The position numbers and the translations under genes are program-made. 42,587 bases of DNA from Phenylobacterium sp. Lineage in GTDB: Bacteria; Pseudomonadota; Alphaproteobacteria; Caulobacterales; Caulobacteraceae. The stretch is taken from positions 1-42,587 of the forward strand of contig NZ_JAUYNW010000065.1 of NCBI RefSeq assembly GCF_030698145.1, in the 5' to 3' direction. The notes beneath the pieces are model-generated. The model worked only from the letters and a program-made list of their open reading frames with translations. It was not told the origin of the DNA and ran no database searches. Below are positions 33,236-41,119 of this stretch, in pieces. Numbering within the stretch: position 1 is the stretch's first letter; every line of letters starts with the position of its first letter.

Positions 33236-33553
33236 TCGTCCATACTTATTTACGGCGGAGACAACTCGACCTCCGACTGCCTCCACTGCCAGACACTTCG
33301 GCTACAGGGCTCTGAAGAGGGCGCCCTGGCCGAAGGTCCCGGAATTCCCGGACAATTCCCCCTGCAAACCGTCAACGCACTTCGCGATTCTTGGCTCAAC
33401 CCGCCGAAGACGCCGCGATTTGGGCCTCCGTCTTGCGTTCTTGACGGCGTGGGGAGTTGCTACCCGATCCCGGTCGCGCCGACCCGAGAGCATGCGGAGA
33501 TGCTCCTCAGTCGAATCGAGACAATCCGGAAAGACTTCATTCCGTTGGCATAG
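33236..33553 (+). pseudogene. Startless open frame after DUF6968-like gene
   Basis: After the TGA at 33233-33235 the same frame runs 105 sense codons to TAG at 33551. It contains no ATG; the only GTG and TTG are very late. The C-terminal half reads like a real protein end (CYPIPVAPTREHAEMLLSRI, then KDFIPLA). It could be the 3' part of a gene that lost its start, a gene begun at ATA/CTG, or chance. The rest of 33554-33612 holds nothing recognisable. Confidence 0.35.
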
Positions 33554-33612
33554 GCGTGACTGAGGGCCCTCCAGGCGGGGACAAGTCGCCCTTCCGCCCA
33601 CCGCCAGACCGC

Positions 33613-34803
33613 CTATTTCGGGTCGGGCAGGCCCAGGATGCGCTTGGCGATGATGTTGTTCTGAATCTCGTAGGAGCCGGCGAAGATGGTGTTGGCCTTG
33701 CCCGACAGCCACTCGCGGACATAGGCGAGCTCCTCCGGCGCGAAGGCCTCGCCCTCCCAACCAACGCCCAGGCCCAGGGCCTCAACCAGCAGTTCGGATC
33801 GCTCCTGCACCAGCAGGGACGAGACGTTCTTGAGGATGGACGTCGCCGCCGTCGGCCCGTTGGCGCCCGCCTCGACGATGGAGCGCTGCAGGGTCAGGTT
33901 GAAGGCCTTGCGGTCCATCAGGTGCCGGGTCAGCCGGCTGCGGTAGTCGGCGTCGGCCAGGCGGCCTTGGGCGTCGCGCCCCAGGCGCTCTGCGGCCACC
34001 GTCTCGATGGCGCGCTGCTCGGTGGCGCGGGCGGGGGCGTCCTCGTTGCGCTGGCGTTCGTACTGCAGCAGGCGCTTGCCGACGGTCCAGCCGCCGTCGA
34101 GCGGTCCCACCAGATTGGCCTTGGGGACCTCCACGTCCGTGAAGAAAGTCTCGCAGAAGGGGGAGCGGCCCGAGATCAGCTGGATCGGCTTCACCTCCAC
34201 GCCAGGCGAGCGCATGTCGATGAGCAGGAACGAAATCCCGTCGTGCTTGCGTGTGGGGTCGGTGCGCACCAGGCAGAAGCACCAGTCGGCGTACTGCGCC
34301 CCGCTCGTCCACAGCTTCTGGCCGTTGACCAGGAAGTGGTCGCCCTTGTCCTCGGCGCGAGTCTGAAGCGAGGCGAGGTCGGAGCCCGCATTGGGCTCGG
34401 AATACCCCTGGCACCAGCGGGTTTCGCCCCGGGTGATCGGCGGGATGTGCTGCTGCTTCTGCGCTTCGGTCCCGTATTCCAGGAGGGTCGGACCCAGCAT
34501 GCGAACCCCCATGCCCCAGCCGATCGGATTCCAGCCGCCGACGCCGCGGATTTCCTCGCGTAGCACCCGGGCCTGCGCCGGGGTCAGGCCGCCGCCGCCG
34601 TAGGCGCTGGGCCAGGTGGGCGTGCCCCAGCCCTTGACGCACAGGGCCTGTTTCCATTTCGCGAGGTCCTCGCGCCCCTCACCGTCGCCCTCCGCCTGAG
34701 CCTGTTTGCCGGCCAGGGCCTTGGGGAAATTGGCCGCCAGCCAGGCCTGAACCTCGGCGCGGAACGCCTCGAGCGAGATGGCGGGAGAGAGGGAAGCCGG
34801 CAT
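33613..34803 (-). CDS. Acyl-CoA dehydrogenase
   Basis: A 396-residue flavoenzyme of the acyl-CoA dehydrogenase family, oxidising an acyl-CoA to the 2-enoyl form. The FAD/substrate segment CQGYSEPNAGSDLASLQTRA and the following FLVNGQKLWTSGAQYADW are diagnostic. The C-domain has RTxKHDGISFLLIDMRSPGV and LVQERSELLVEALGLG, and ends SYEIQNNIIAKRILGLP, where an arginine-type FAD contact is usual. The start is ATG 34803 with AAAGG about 8 bases upstream. It is divergent from the fused TetR regulator across 146 bases containing the proposed operator at 34848. Substrate unknown (steroid-, terpenoid- or branched-chain-type are common in such clusters). Confidence 0.9.
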   Translation of the reverse strand: MPASLSPAISLEAFRAEVQAWLAANFPKALAGKQAQAEGDGEGREDLAKWKQALCVKGWGTPTWPSAYGGGGLTPAQARVLREEIRGVGGWNPIGWGMGVRMLGPTLLEYGTEAQKQQHIPPITRGETRWCQGYSEPNAGSDLASLQTRAEDKGDHFLVNGQKLWTSGAQYADWCFCLVRTDPTRKHDGISFLLIDMRSPGVEVKPIQLISGRSPFCETFFTDVEVPKANLVGPLDGGWTVGKRLLQYERQRNEDAPARATEQRAIETVAAERLGRDAQGRLADADYRSRLTRHLMDRKAFNLTLQRSIVEAGANGPTAATSILKNVSSLLVQERSELLVEALGLGVGWEGEAFAPEELAYVREWLSGKANTIFAGSYEIQNNIIAKRILGLPDPK

Positions 34804-34847
34804 GGATCGGGCCTTTCGGACGACGGGAGTAGCCCCCGACCTAACAA

Positions 34848-34862
34848 TTAGTGCGAACGTCA
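34848..34862. promoter_or_regulatory. Candidate shared operator, copy 1
   Basis: TTAGTGCGAACGTCA, 45 bases upstream of the acyl-CoA dehydrogenase ATG and 87 bases upstream of the fused TetR gene. A 14/15 identical copy lies at 36538-36552 before the amidohydrolase operon. Recurrence only at these two functionally linked promoters is the reason for the call. Confidence 0.55.
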
Positions 34863-34949
34863 GCAACAACCCACGCACACGGCGATCGAAGGCGTTTTGC
34901 AGGATCATCCCGCTTGGCTATGCTCCCCCCCTTGGCCTGATCCGGAAAC

Positions 34950-35837
34950 ATGCGCGCGCCCATCTCCACCGAGCTGACCCGCGCGGACCTGTTCCAGCGC
35001 CTGTGGGGCGAGCCCCTGTCCTCGGTGGCGGCCGACCTGGGCCTGAGCGCCAGCGGCCTGGCCAAGCTCTGCGACCGGACGGCGATCCCCTATCCGACCC
35101 GGGGTCACTGGGCGAAGGCTAGGGCCGGCCGCGCCGGGCCGACGCCCGACCTGCCCCCCGCGCCTGAAGGGGCAAGCGATCAGATCCGCATCACCCCTGG
35201 CCAGGCCGTGTCGCGCCGCGCGCCCGCACGCCTGTCACCGGAGGACCGCCGCGAACAATTGCTGGAGGTCGCGGCGCGGATCATCGTGCAGGACGGCCTG
35301 CATGCCTTGACCATCAAGCGGGTCGCTCGGGACGCCGGGCTCACCGCGCCGCGCGCCTACCACTTTTTCCCGACTGTCGATAACCTGATGGCCGAGTTGG
35401 CCCGCCGGGAGTTGCAGGCCATCCGCACGGCGCAGGCGCACCGGATCAACACCGCCGAGCGGCCAGCCGAACGTCTGCGCCTCTCCACCGTGACCTATCT
35501 TCGCCAGGTGGCCGAACGCGGGGTGCTGCTGCAGACCCTGCAGAACGCGCCCGCCGTGCGCCGCGCCCTGCGCGCCGAGCAGCGTGCGATCCGGGCCGAC
35601 AACACCAACGTCGTGGCCACGCGGTTCAGCGACAGCCACCACGTTCCCTCCGACGTTTCCCGCGCCGCGACGACGGTGCTCACCAGCGCGGTGCTGCGGA
35701 CGGGACGCATCCTGGCGCGGGGGCGGCTGGACCTGTCGCTCGCAGAGACCCTGGCCGCCGACATCGTCGAGGCCGGCAACCGGCGGCTAGCCGCGCGGTT
35801 CGAGACCCCGCCGGGCAGCGACGTCGAGGACGCCTAG
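34950..35837 (+). CDS. TetR-family regulator with an extra N-terminal helix-turn-helix
   Basis: A 295-residue protein, about 90 longer than a normal TetR. Residues about 12-60 (LFQRLWGEPLSSVAADLGLS, then GLAKLCDRTAIPYPTRGHWA) form a separate DNA-binding-like domain with the G-L-A-K-x-C-x-R-x-x-I-P-x-P-x-R-G-x-W-A-K pattern found in other bacterial proteins. After a Pro/Ala-rich linker a TetR N-domain begins near residue 88 (REQLLEVAARIIVQDGLHAL) with the recognition helix TAPRAYHFFPTVDNLMAEL. A ligand-binding helical domain follows. Divergent from the acyl-CoA dehydrogenase; overlaps the next TetR gene tail-to-tail by 51 bases. Confidence 0.85.
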   Translation: MRAPISTELTRADLFQRLWGEPLSSVAADLGLSASGLAKLCDRTAIPYPTRGHWAKARAGRAGPTPDLPPAPEGASDQIRITPGQAVSRRAPARLSPEDRREQLLEVAARIIVQDGLHALTIKRVARDAGLTAPRAYHFFPTVDNLMAELARRELQAIRTAQAHRINTAERPAERLRLSTVTYLRQVAERGVLLQTLQNAPAVRRALRAEQRAIRADNTNVVATRFSDSHHVPSDVSRAATTVLTSAVLRTGRILARGRLDLSLAETLAADIVEAGNRRLAARFETPPGSDVEDA

Positions 35838-36410
35838 GACCAGTTCGCGACACAGCAGGGCGCCGCGCTCGAGATCAAGCTCCCCCTGAAAGGCGAGGCG
35901 GCCGCATTCCTCAGGCATGGTCATGCCGATGCTGAGACAGGCGATGGTCTCGCGCAGATCCAGGTCGATGGCCTCGCGAGCCTTGCGCGCCAGGCGCCCG
36001 GCCACACCAGCCCGGATGGCGGCGGCGCGCGGCGAGACATGTCCCACCATGAAACGGTCGCGCAGGATGATCTGGATCAGTGGGCCGGTCCTGGCCACGT
36101 GGCGATAGTAGATGTCCGCCACATCGCCGGCCGCCGTCGCCAGGTCGGGCGCGCCGACAGCTGCGTCCAGGGCGCCGGCGACATCTTCCAGCGAGCGCTC
36201 CAGCAGAGCGTTGTAGAGATCCCAGGGCTCCGGGAAATAGCGATAGATCAAGGCCTTGCTGACCTTGGCCGCCTGGGCCAGCGCCTCGACGCCCACCGGC
36301 AGGACGCCCTGCCCCAGCACCCGCTCGGCGGCCACGTCCAGCAGCTGAGCGCGGCGCTCGTGAGGCGGCAACCGCTGTCCCCGTCGCGGTCGCTTCGAGG
36401 TCACGGCCAA
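35787..36410 (-). CDS. TetR/AcrR-family transcriptional regulator
   Basis: A 207-residue TetR repressor of normal length. The DNA-binding domain is near the N-terminus: RRAQLLDVAAERVLGQGVLP, then VEALAQAAKVSKALIYRYFP as helix-turn-helix and DLYNALLERSLEDV. The remainder is a helical ligand-binding and dimer domain. The start is TTG 36410 with GGCGGA about 7 bases upstream, or GTG 36404. It converges with the fused TetR gene, their last 51 bases overlapping on opposite strands, and diverges from the amidohydrolase operon across 210 bases that contain operator copy 2. Confidence 0.88.
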   Translation of the reverse strand: MAVTSKRPRRGQRLPPHERRAQLLDVAAERVLGQGVLPVGVEALAQAAKVSKALIYRYFPEPWDLYNALLERSLEDVAGALDAAVGAPDLATAAGDVADIYYRHVARTGPLIQIILRDRFMVGHVSPRAAAIRAGVAGRLARKAREAIDLDLRETIACLSIGMTMPEECGRLAFQGELDLERGALLCRELVLGVLDVAARRGLEPRG

Positions 36411-36537
36411 GCGCGCATCCGCCGAACTGTCGCGTGATCGCTCATGGGCATGCCGCCGTTCCGATTCGACTGTCGGTGCAGTCTAGCGCCAGCCGGACCT
36501 GTGCGGCGCCCCGTTCGAGAACCGAAGCCCGTCGTTG

Positions 36538-36552
36538 TTAGTGCGAATGTCA
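36538..36552. promoter_or_regulatory. Candidate shared operator, copy 2
   Basis: TTAGTGCGAATGTCA, differing from copy 1 at one base (C to T). It is 68 bases upstream of the amidohydrolase ATG and 127 from the TetR start at 36410. The extended sequence TTAGTG...CATTAA is a loose dyad. Confidence 0.55.
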
Positions 36553-36620
36553 TTAAACCGGTTGTCTCGCCGGATCGCTGGTGCAATGCTTTGACCACAA
36601 GAAGACCGGGAGGAGACGGC

Positions 36621-37727
36621 ATGCCCTATGCTTCGGGACGCGTGTTCCACGACGCCGACAGCCACGTCATGGAGCCGGCCGACTGGTTGGCGCCCTTCGC
36701 CGAAGAGGACATGAAGGAGCGGCTGACGCGCCGCGACCCGCCCTCCACCCGGCCGCCCGTCGAGGCGCCGAAGGAGAAGGTGATCGAGGGGCTGATCGCG
36801 GGGCCCAAGGGCCGCCTGGCCTACGGTTCCTGCGACACCGCCGAGCGTATCCGGGCCATCGAGGAGCTGGGCTTCGCCAGCCAGTTGGTCTTCCCCACCT
36901 CCGCCCTGCGTCCGTTCCGGACCAGCAAGGACGAGGATATCCTCTATGCCGGCGCGCGGGCCGCCAACCGCGCCATGGCCCACTTCTGCGGCGACCCGCG
37001 CCTGCTGGGCGTCGCCTATGTGCCGCTGGACAATCCGGCCCGCGCGCTCGAAGAGGCCCAGGAGGCCATTCGCCTCGGCTGCAAGGCCATCTGGGTGCCC
37101 TCGACGGCGGCGGGCGACAAGTCTCCGGGCCACCCCGACCTCGACCCCTTCTGGGCCTTGCTGGCGGCCAAGAAGGTCCCCTTCGTCCTGCACATCGGCG
37201 CGGGCTCCCGCACCCTGCCTCAGGAATACGTCAACAACGGCAAGGCCAAATCGCCCGACCTGCACGGCGGCGGCGAGAACCTGCGGTTCAAGGACTATGT
37301 CGCCCTGCCCCACTCCGCCGAGATGTTCCTTGGCGCGCTGGTCTATGACGGCCTCTTTGACCGTCAGCCTGACCTGAAGGGCGGCGCCATCGAGTACGGC
37401 GCCTACTGGGTGCCGGGGTGGCTGCGCCAGATGGACATGGGCGCGCGCTCCTTCGGCCGCACCGACCCCTACCTGCAGAACCTCTCGGCCAAGCCCTCGG
37501 AGATCATCCGGCGGCAGGTCAAGTTCACGCCCTTCCCCGGCGAGGACGCCGGCTATCTGATCCGCGACAGCGGCGCCGACCTCTACATGTTCTCCAGCGA
37601 CTACCCGCACCCGGAGGGGACCAACGATCCCATCGGCCGGTTCGAGCGCACCTTCGGGGACTTGGGCGAGGCTGACCGGGACGCCTTCTACCGCGCCAAT
37701 TTCGAAGAGATGATGGGCGGACTCTGA
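36621..37727 (+). CDS. Amidohydrolase family protein (amidohydrolase 2)
   Basis: A 368-residue metal-dependent hydrolase or decarboxylase of the amidohydrolase-2 group (TIM barrel). The metal site begins with FHDADSHVMEPADW (D11-x-D13-x-H15), a further histidine is in VPFVLHIGAG, and the late Asp is in YMFSSDYPHPEGT. Members act as acyl- or aryl-decarboxylases, hydrolases or hydratases; substrate not predictable. The ATG at 36621 has GGGAGGAG 5 bases upstream. First gene of a likely operon with the hot-dog protein (26 bases later) and acyl-CoA synthetase. Confidence 0.88.
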   Translation: MPYASGRVFHDADSHVMEPADWLAPFAEEDMKERLTRRDPPSTRPPVEAPKEKVIEGLIAGPKGRLAYGSCDTAERIRAIEELGFASQLVFPTSALRPFRTSKDEDILYAGARAANRAMAHFCGDPRLLGVAYVPLDNPARALEEAQEAIRLGCKAIWVPSTAAGDKSPGHPDLDPFWALLAAKKVPFVLHIGAGSRTLPQEYVNNGKAKSPDLHGGGENLRFKDYVALPHSAEMFLGALVYDGLFDRQPDLKGGAIEYGAYWVPGWLRQMDMGARSFGRTDPYLQNLSAKPSEIIRRQVKFTPFPGEDAGYLIRDSGADLYMFSSDYPHPEGTNDPIGRFERTFGDLGEADRDAFYRANFEEMMGGL

Positions 37728-37753
37728 CGCCGCCTTTCGCAAGGGAACACGCC

Positions 37754-38596
37754 ATGACCGACGCGACCACGCATGACCAGATCACCGGTCCCTTCCGGGC
37801 GCCGCACAATGGCTTCCAGGCGGCTCCAGGCTCCATCCACAATGACGAGGTGGCCTCCAAGCTCGGCTTCAAGGGGGGCACGGTTCCAGGCTCGGTCCAC
37901 ATGGATCAGTTCGGCCCCATGCTGCTGGAACTCTATGGCGAGGCCTGGTTCGAGACTGGCAATCTCTCCCTCCACTTCGCCCAGGCGACCGTGGACAAGG
38001 AAGAGGTGCAGGCGATCGTCCATCCCGGCGAGCCTCGGGCGCGCCTGCAGATGTTCAATCGTTCGGGCCAACAGGTCTGCGTCGGCACCGCCTCGGCTGA
38101 GGCCCGCGACACCGGCTCGGAGGTCGCCCGCCGCATGGCCGAACAGACCGAGGCCGATCCGGCGACCTTGCGCATCTATGCCGACATCAAGGTGGGAGAC
38201 ACCACCGCCGACATCCCCATGAAGGTCAGCCGCGAAAGCTATGATGTCTCGCTCGGCCGCATCACCGAGCGGCTGGCGATCTATGACGAGAAGGGGGTGC
38301 TGTCGCCGGCCCACATCATCCGCCTGGCGCACATGAGCCGACCCTTTGTCCTGGCCAAGTCCAAGCAGCCCTATGTCGGCCTGTTCGGCGCGCTGGAGGT
38401 TCGGCTGTTGGCCGGCCCCGTCCTGGCGGACCGTGACTATGTGGGCCGCACCACCATGCGCAAGATCACCGAGAGCCCGCGCACGGAGAACGTCTGGTAC
38501 GAGGTGGACATCGCCGATCCGCAAACCGGCAAGGACGTGGCCAGCGTCACCTTCATGATCCGCGCCATGAAGGCCTCTTCGCCCCTCTGGGGCTGA
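37754..38596 (+). CDS. Hot-dog fold protein (MaoC-like)
   Basis: A 280-residue protein that looks like one or two hot-dog folds. The helix-and-loop stretch SIHNDEVASKLGFKGG then TVPGSVHMDQFGPMLL is reminiscent of MaoC/hydratase-2 active sites (D/H in a H-x-D/N-x2-A-x3-G pattern). The second half, with AHMSRPFVLAKSKQPYVGLF, gives no signature I can name. Such proteins are (R)-specific enoyl-CoA hydratases or thioesterases; the neighbours (acyl-CoA synthetase, dehydrogenase) support a hydratase or thioester role. The ATG at 37754 has AAGGGA about 7 bases upstream. Confidence 0.72.
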   Translation: MTDATTHDQITGPFRAPHNGFQAAPGSIHNDEVASKLGFKGGTVPGSVHMDQFGPMLLELYGEAWFETGNLSLHFAQATVDKEEVQAIVHPGEPRARLQMFNRSGQQVCVGTASAEARDTGSEVARRMAEQTEADPATLRIYADIKVGDTTADIPMKVSRESYDVSLGRITERLAIYDEKGVLSPAHIIRLAHMSRPFVLAKSKQPYVGLFGALEVRLLAGPVLADRDYVGRTTMRKITESPRTENVWYEVDIADPQTGKDVASVTFMIRAMKASSPLWG

Positions 38597-38625
38597 GCCC
38601 GGGCCCCAGTACAGGAAGAGTTGGC

Positions 38626-40203
38626 ATGACCGACACGCTCATCGGCGACGACATCAAGGCTCGCGTGGACAAGGCCGTCGATGTGGGGATGGCCACCGCC
38701 GTCTGGGCCCAGGTTCACCCGGACAAGGTCGCGGTCTATGAGGGGCTGGACGGCCGCACGCGCAGCTTCGGAGAGCTGAACGCCAACGCCAACCGTTTGG
38801 TGCGGCTGATGCGGGCCCACGGACTGCAAGCCGGCGACGCCATCGCCCTGCTCTGCACCAATCGCATGGAATTCGCCGACGTGCTGTTCGCCTCCCTGCG
38901 CGGCGGCTTGCGGATGACGCCGGTGAACTGGCACCTGAAGCCCGAAGAGATGGCCTATGTCATCGACAACTGTGAAGCCAAGGCCCTGTTCGCCGACACC
39001 CGCGTAGCCGGCGCCGCCGAGGCGGCCGGCCAGTGCCCCCAGCTGAAGCTGAGGGTTTCCATTGGCGGCGACCTGCCGGGCTTCATGCCGTACGAGACCA
39101 TCGACGACCACCCAGGCGAGGACCTCACCGATCCGGTGCGCGGCTCCACCATGCTCTATTCGTCGGGCACCACGGGTCGCCCGAAGGGTGTCTACAAGCC
39201 CAACGCCCAGGCGGTGGGCGGCTATGACGCCATCTACGACCGCGCCGTGGACAAGCACATCTGCACCGGCCCCGGCTACCACGCCTCGCCCCTGGCCGGA
39301 GACATCCGCCGGGCGCTGAACAACGGCGTGCCCACCGTGCTGATCGACAGGTGGGACACCGAGCAGGTCCTACGCACCATCCAGGAGCTGAAGGTCACCC
39401 GCGGCCATTTCGTGCCGATCATGTTCCAGCGGATGCTGGCCTTGCCGGCGGAGGTGCGGGCGAAGTATGACCTGAGTTCGCTCAAGCGCATCACCCACGG
39501 CGCGGCCCCCTGCCCGCCCGAGGTCAAGGCCGCCATGATCGAATGGATCGGCCCCAAGCTGTTCGAGTACTACGCCGGCTCAGAGGGCGGGGTCGGCTTC
39601 ACCGTCAGCTCCGAGGACTGGCTGAAGCGCCCGGGCACGGTGGGCCGCCGGCCGCACAAGGCCGCCGCCCGCATCCTCGATGAGAATGGCGACGAGTGCC
39701 CGCCAGGCGTGCCCGGCGCGATCTATATGAGCCTCACCGACCAGGGTGGGTTCAGCTACTACAAGGACGACACCAAGACCGAGGCCAACCGCAAGGACGG
39801 CTACTTCACCATGGGCGACGTCGGCTATCTCGACGAGGATGACTGGCTGTTCCTCACCGGGCGCAGCGCAGAGACCATCATCGCCGGCGGGGTGAACATC
39901 TACCCGCAGGAGATCGACAACGAGCTGATCAAGCATCCTGCCGTCGAGGACAGCTGCACCGTCGGCGTGCCCCACGACGAGAGGGGCGAGGAGGTCCGGG
40001 CGGTCATCCAACTGAAGCCCGGGATCGAACCCACTGAGGCGCTGAAGCGGGAGATTCTGGACTATGCCGCCCGCGTGGTCGCCAAGTTCAAGGTCCCCCG
40101 CGCCGTGGACTTCGTCGAGGCCCTGCCCCGCAGCGAAGCCGGAAAAATCCAGCGCAACAAGGTCCGCGCGCCGTACTGGGAAGGCCGGTCTCGAGCCATC
40201 TGA
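38626..40203 (+). CDS. Acyl-CoA synthetase (AMP-binding, ANL superfamily)
   Basis: A 525-residue enzyme that activates a carboxylic acid to its CoA thioester via acyl-AMP. The P-loop is MLYSSGTTGRPKGV (176-189); the A5 motif is KLFEYYAGSEGG; the hinge region is DVGYLDEDDWLFLTGRSAET; and the catalytic lysine is in LPRSEAGKIQRNKV near residue 510. Length fits fatty- or aryl-acyl-CoA ligases. Third gene of the operon, 29 bases after the hot-dog gene, with AGGAAG 8 bases upstream. It probably starts the pathway that the acyl-CoA dehydrogenase continues. Confidence 0.93.
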   Translation: MTDTLIGDDIKARVDKAVDVGMATAVWAQVHPDKVAVYEGLDGRTRSFGELNANANRLVRLMRAHGLQAGDAIALLCTNRMEFADVLFASLRGGLRMTPVNWHLKPEEMAYVIDNCEAKALFADTRVAGAAEAAGQCPQLKLRVSIGGDLPGFMPYETIDDHPGEDLTDPVRGSTMLYSSGTTGRPKGVYKPNAQAVGGYDAIYDRAVDKHICTGPGYHASPLAGDIRRALNNGVPTVLIDRWDTEQVLRTIQELKVTRGHFVPIMFQRMLALPAEVRAKYDLSSLKRITHGAAPCPPEVKAAMIEWIGPKLFEYYAGSEGGVGFTVSSEDWLKRPGTVGRRPHKAAARILDENGDECPPGVPGAIYMSLTDQGGFSYYKDDTKTEANRKDGYFTMGDVGYLDEDDWLFLTGRSAETIIAGGVNIYPQEIDNELIKHPAVEDSCTVGVPHDERGEEVRAVIQLKPGIEPTEALKREILDYAARVVAKFKVPRAVDFVEALPRSEAGKIQRNKVRAPYWEGRSRAI

Positions 40204-40359
40204 GGACGGGGGAGACGCTAGGAGATAGGTCGACCTCGGCTGGGCGCACCGCCAGACCGTCAGGGCAACTTGGCGCGTCTCCGAGACCCAGTCGCCAAAG
40301 CCCCGGCCCACCGGGCTTCCAGCGAGATCAATCCGTCATCCGGCCTGGTCTGCGAAGGC

Positions 40360-40446
40360 CTAATTCGCCCCCCGAATGTGCTTGCCGGTGACCTCGCGCT
40401 CGAACTGCGCGAATGACAGCAGCACGTTGAGGGTCAACCGCCTGCA
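40360..40446 (-). pseudogene. Serine recombinase (resolvase) C-terminal fragment relic
   Basis: On the minus strand about 28 codons read RRLTLNVLLSFAQFEREVTG followed by KHIRGAN and a TAG at 40360. This closely matches the conserved helix of large and small serine recombinases (usually TLNVLLSFAQFEREVTGERI). The rest of the recombinase is absent: upstream of the match the frame runs into the response-regulator gene. It is a leftover of a mobile element, not a functional gene. Confidence 0.8.
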
Positions 40447-40450
40447 CGCT

Positions 40451-41119
40451 TCACTCCGTGTCCACCTTGGGAACAAGGAAGCGCCCGGCGATCAGCGCCG
40501 CCTCGGTTCTGTTGCGGGCGCCAGTGAGCTTGAGAATGGTGTGGGTGTGGCTCTTGGCTGTGCCCAAGGTGATGCCGAGGGTGTCAGCTATCTCCTGGTT
40601 TCCCATCCCAATCGCGATGCATTTGAGCACCTCCAGCTGCCTCGGGGAAAGCTTGCCAACCAGTCGCGCCGCAGCACCTGACCGGGCGTCGAGCAGCGGC
40701 ATCGCCGGAAACTGCTCACCGCCGGCGGCGACCGTTGCGACCGTTGCCTGAAACGCTTCAATCTCGAAGCTCTTGCAAGCATATCCCTTCGCGCCGGCGT
40801 CTTTCGCCTGCCTCGCGAACGACGGATTGACCCGGTCATCAATGGCGATCAGGCGGATCGGCGAGTGTCGCGCGATGAACCGTTCCAGGCCCTTGAAATC
40901 GTATCCAATGGAAAACAGGTCCACGAGGATAAGGTCAGGCTTCTCGCGTTCGATTTCCGCGCTCGCCTCGGACAGAGAGTTTGCGAAACCCGGCAAAATG
41001 AAGCCGCTGACGCTAGCGACGGCGCTTGCGATCGCGCCTCGACACATCGGCTTTTCCTCGAGAATCATCGCCGTTCGAACAACTGGCGACTCGATCGACC
41101 CTTTTGACAAACAGCACAT
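40451..41119 (-). CDS. NarL/LuxR-type response regulator
   Basis: About 222 residues. The receiver domain has the acidic pair in ILEEKP, the phosphorylated Asp in PDLILVDLF, and the Lys in GYACKSFE; the usual Thr/Ser switch residue reads LIAIDD, so it is atypical there. The C-terminal LuxR helix-turn-helix is LSPRQLEVLKCIAIGMGNQE, then IADTLGITLGTAKSHTHTIL. No histidine kinase is adjacent. Start uncertain: ATG 41119 is chosen; ATG 41068 and longer forms to 41263 remain. Its stop abuts the recombinase relic, so its 3' end may have been altered by an insertion or deletion. Confidence 0.85.
   Translation of the reverse strand: MCCLSKGSIESPVVRTAMILEEKPMCRGAIASAVASVSGFILPGFANSLSEASAEIEREKPDLILVDLFSIGYDFKGLERFIARHSPIRLIAIDDRVNPSFARQAKDAGAKGYACKSFEIEAFQATVATVAAGGEQFPAMPLLDARSGAAARLVGKLSPRQLEVLKCIAIGMGNQEIADTLGITLGTAKSHTHTILKLTGARNRTEAALIAGRFLVPKVDTE

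Noticed and set aside
30820..33612. Repeated attachment site from the tRNA-Arg 3' end
   Set aside because: I looked for a second copy of the GTTCGAGTCCCTCCCGGGCC end in the window by eye and found none; island borders therefore stay unproven.
33457..34563. Plus-strand open frame of 368 codons opposite the acyl-CoA dehydrogenase
   Set aside because: Antisense of a well-defined enzyme, no ribosome site, no recognised domain.
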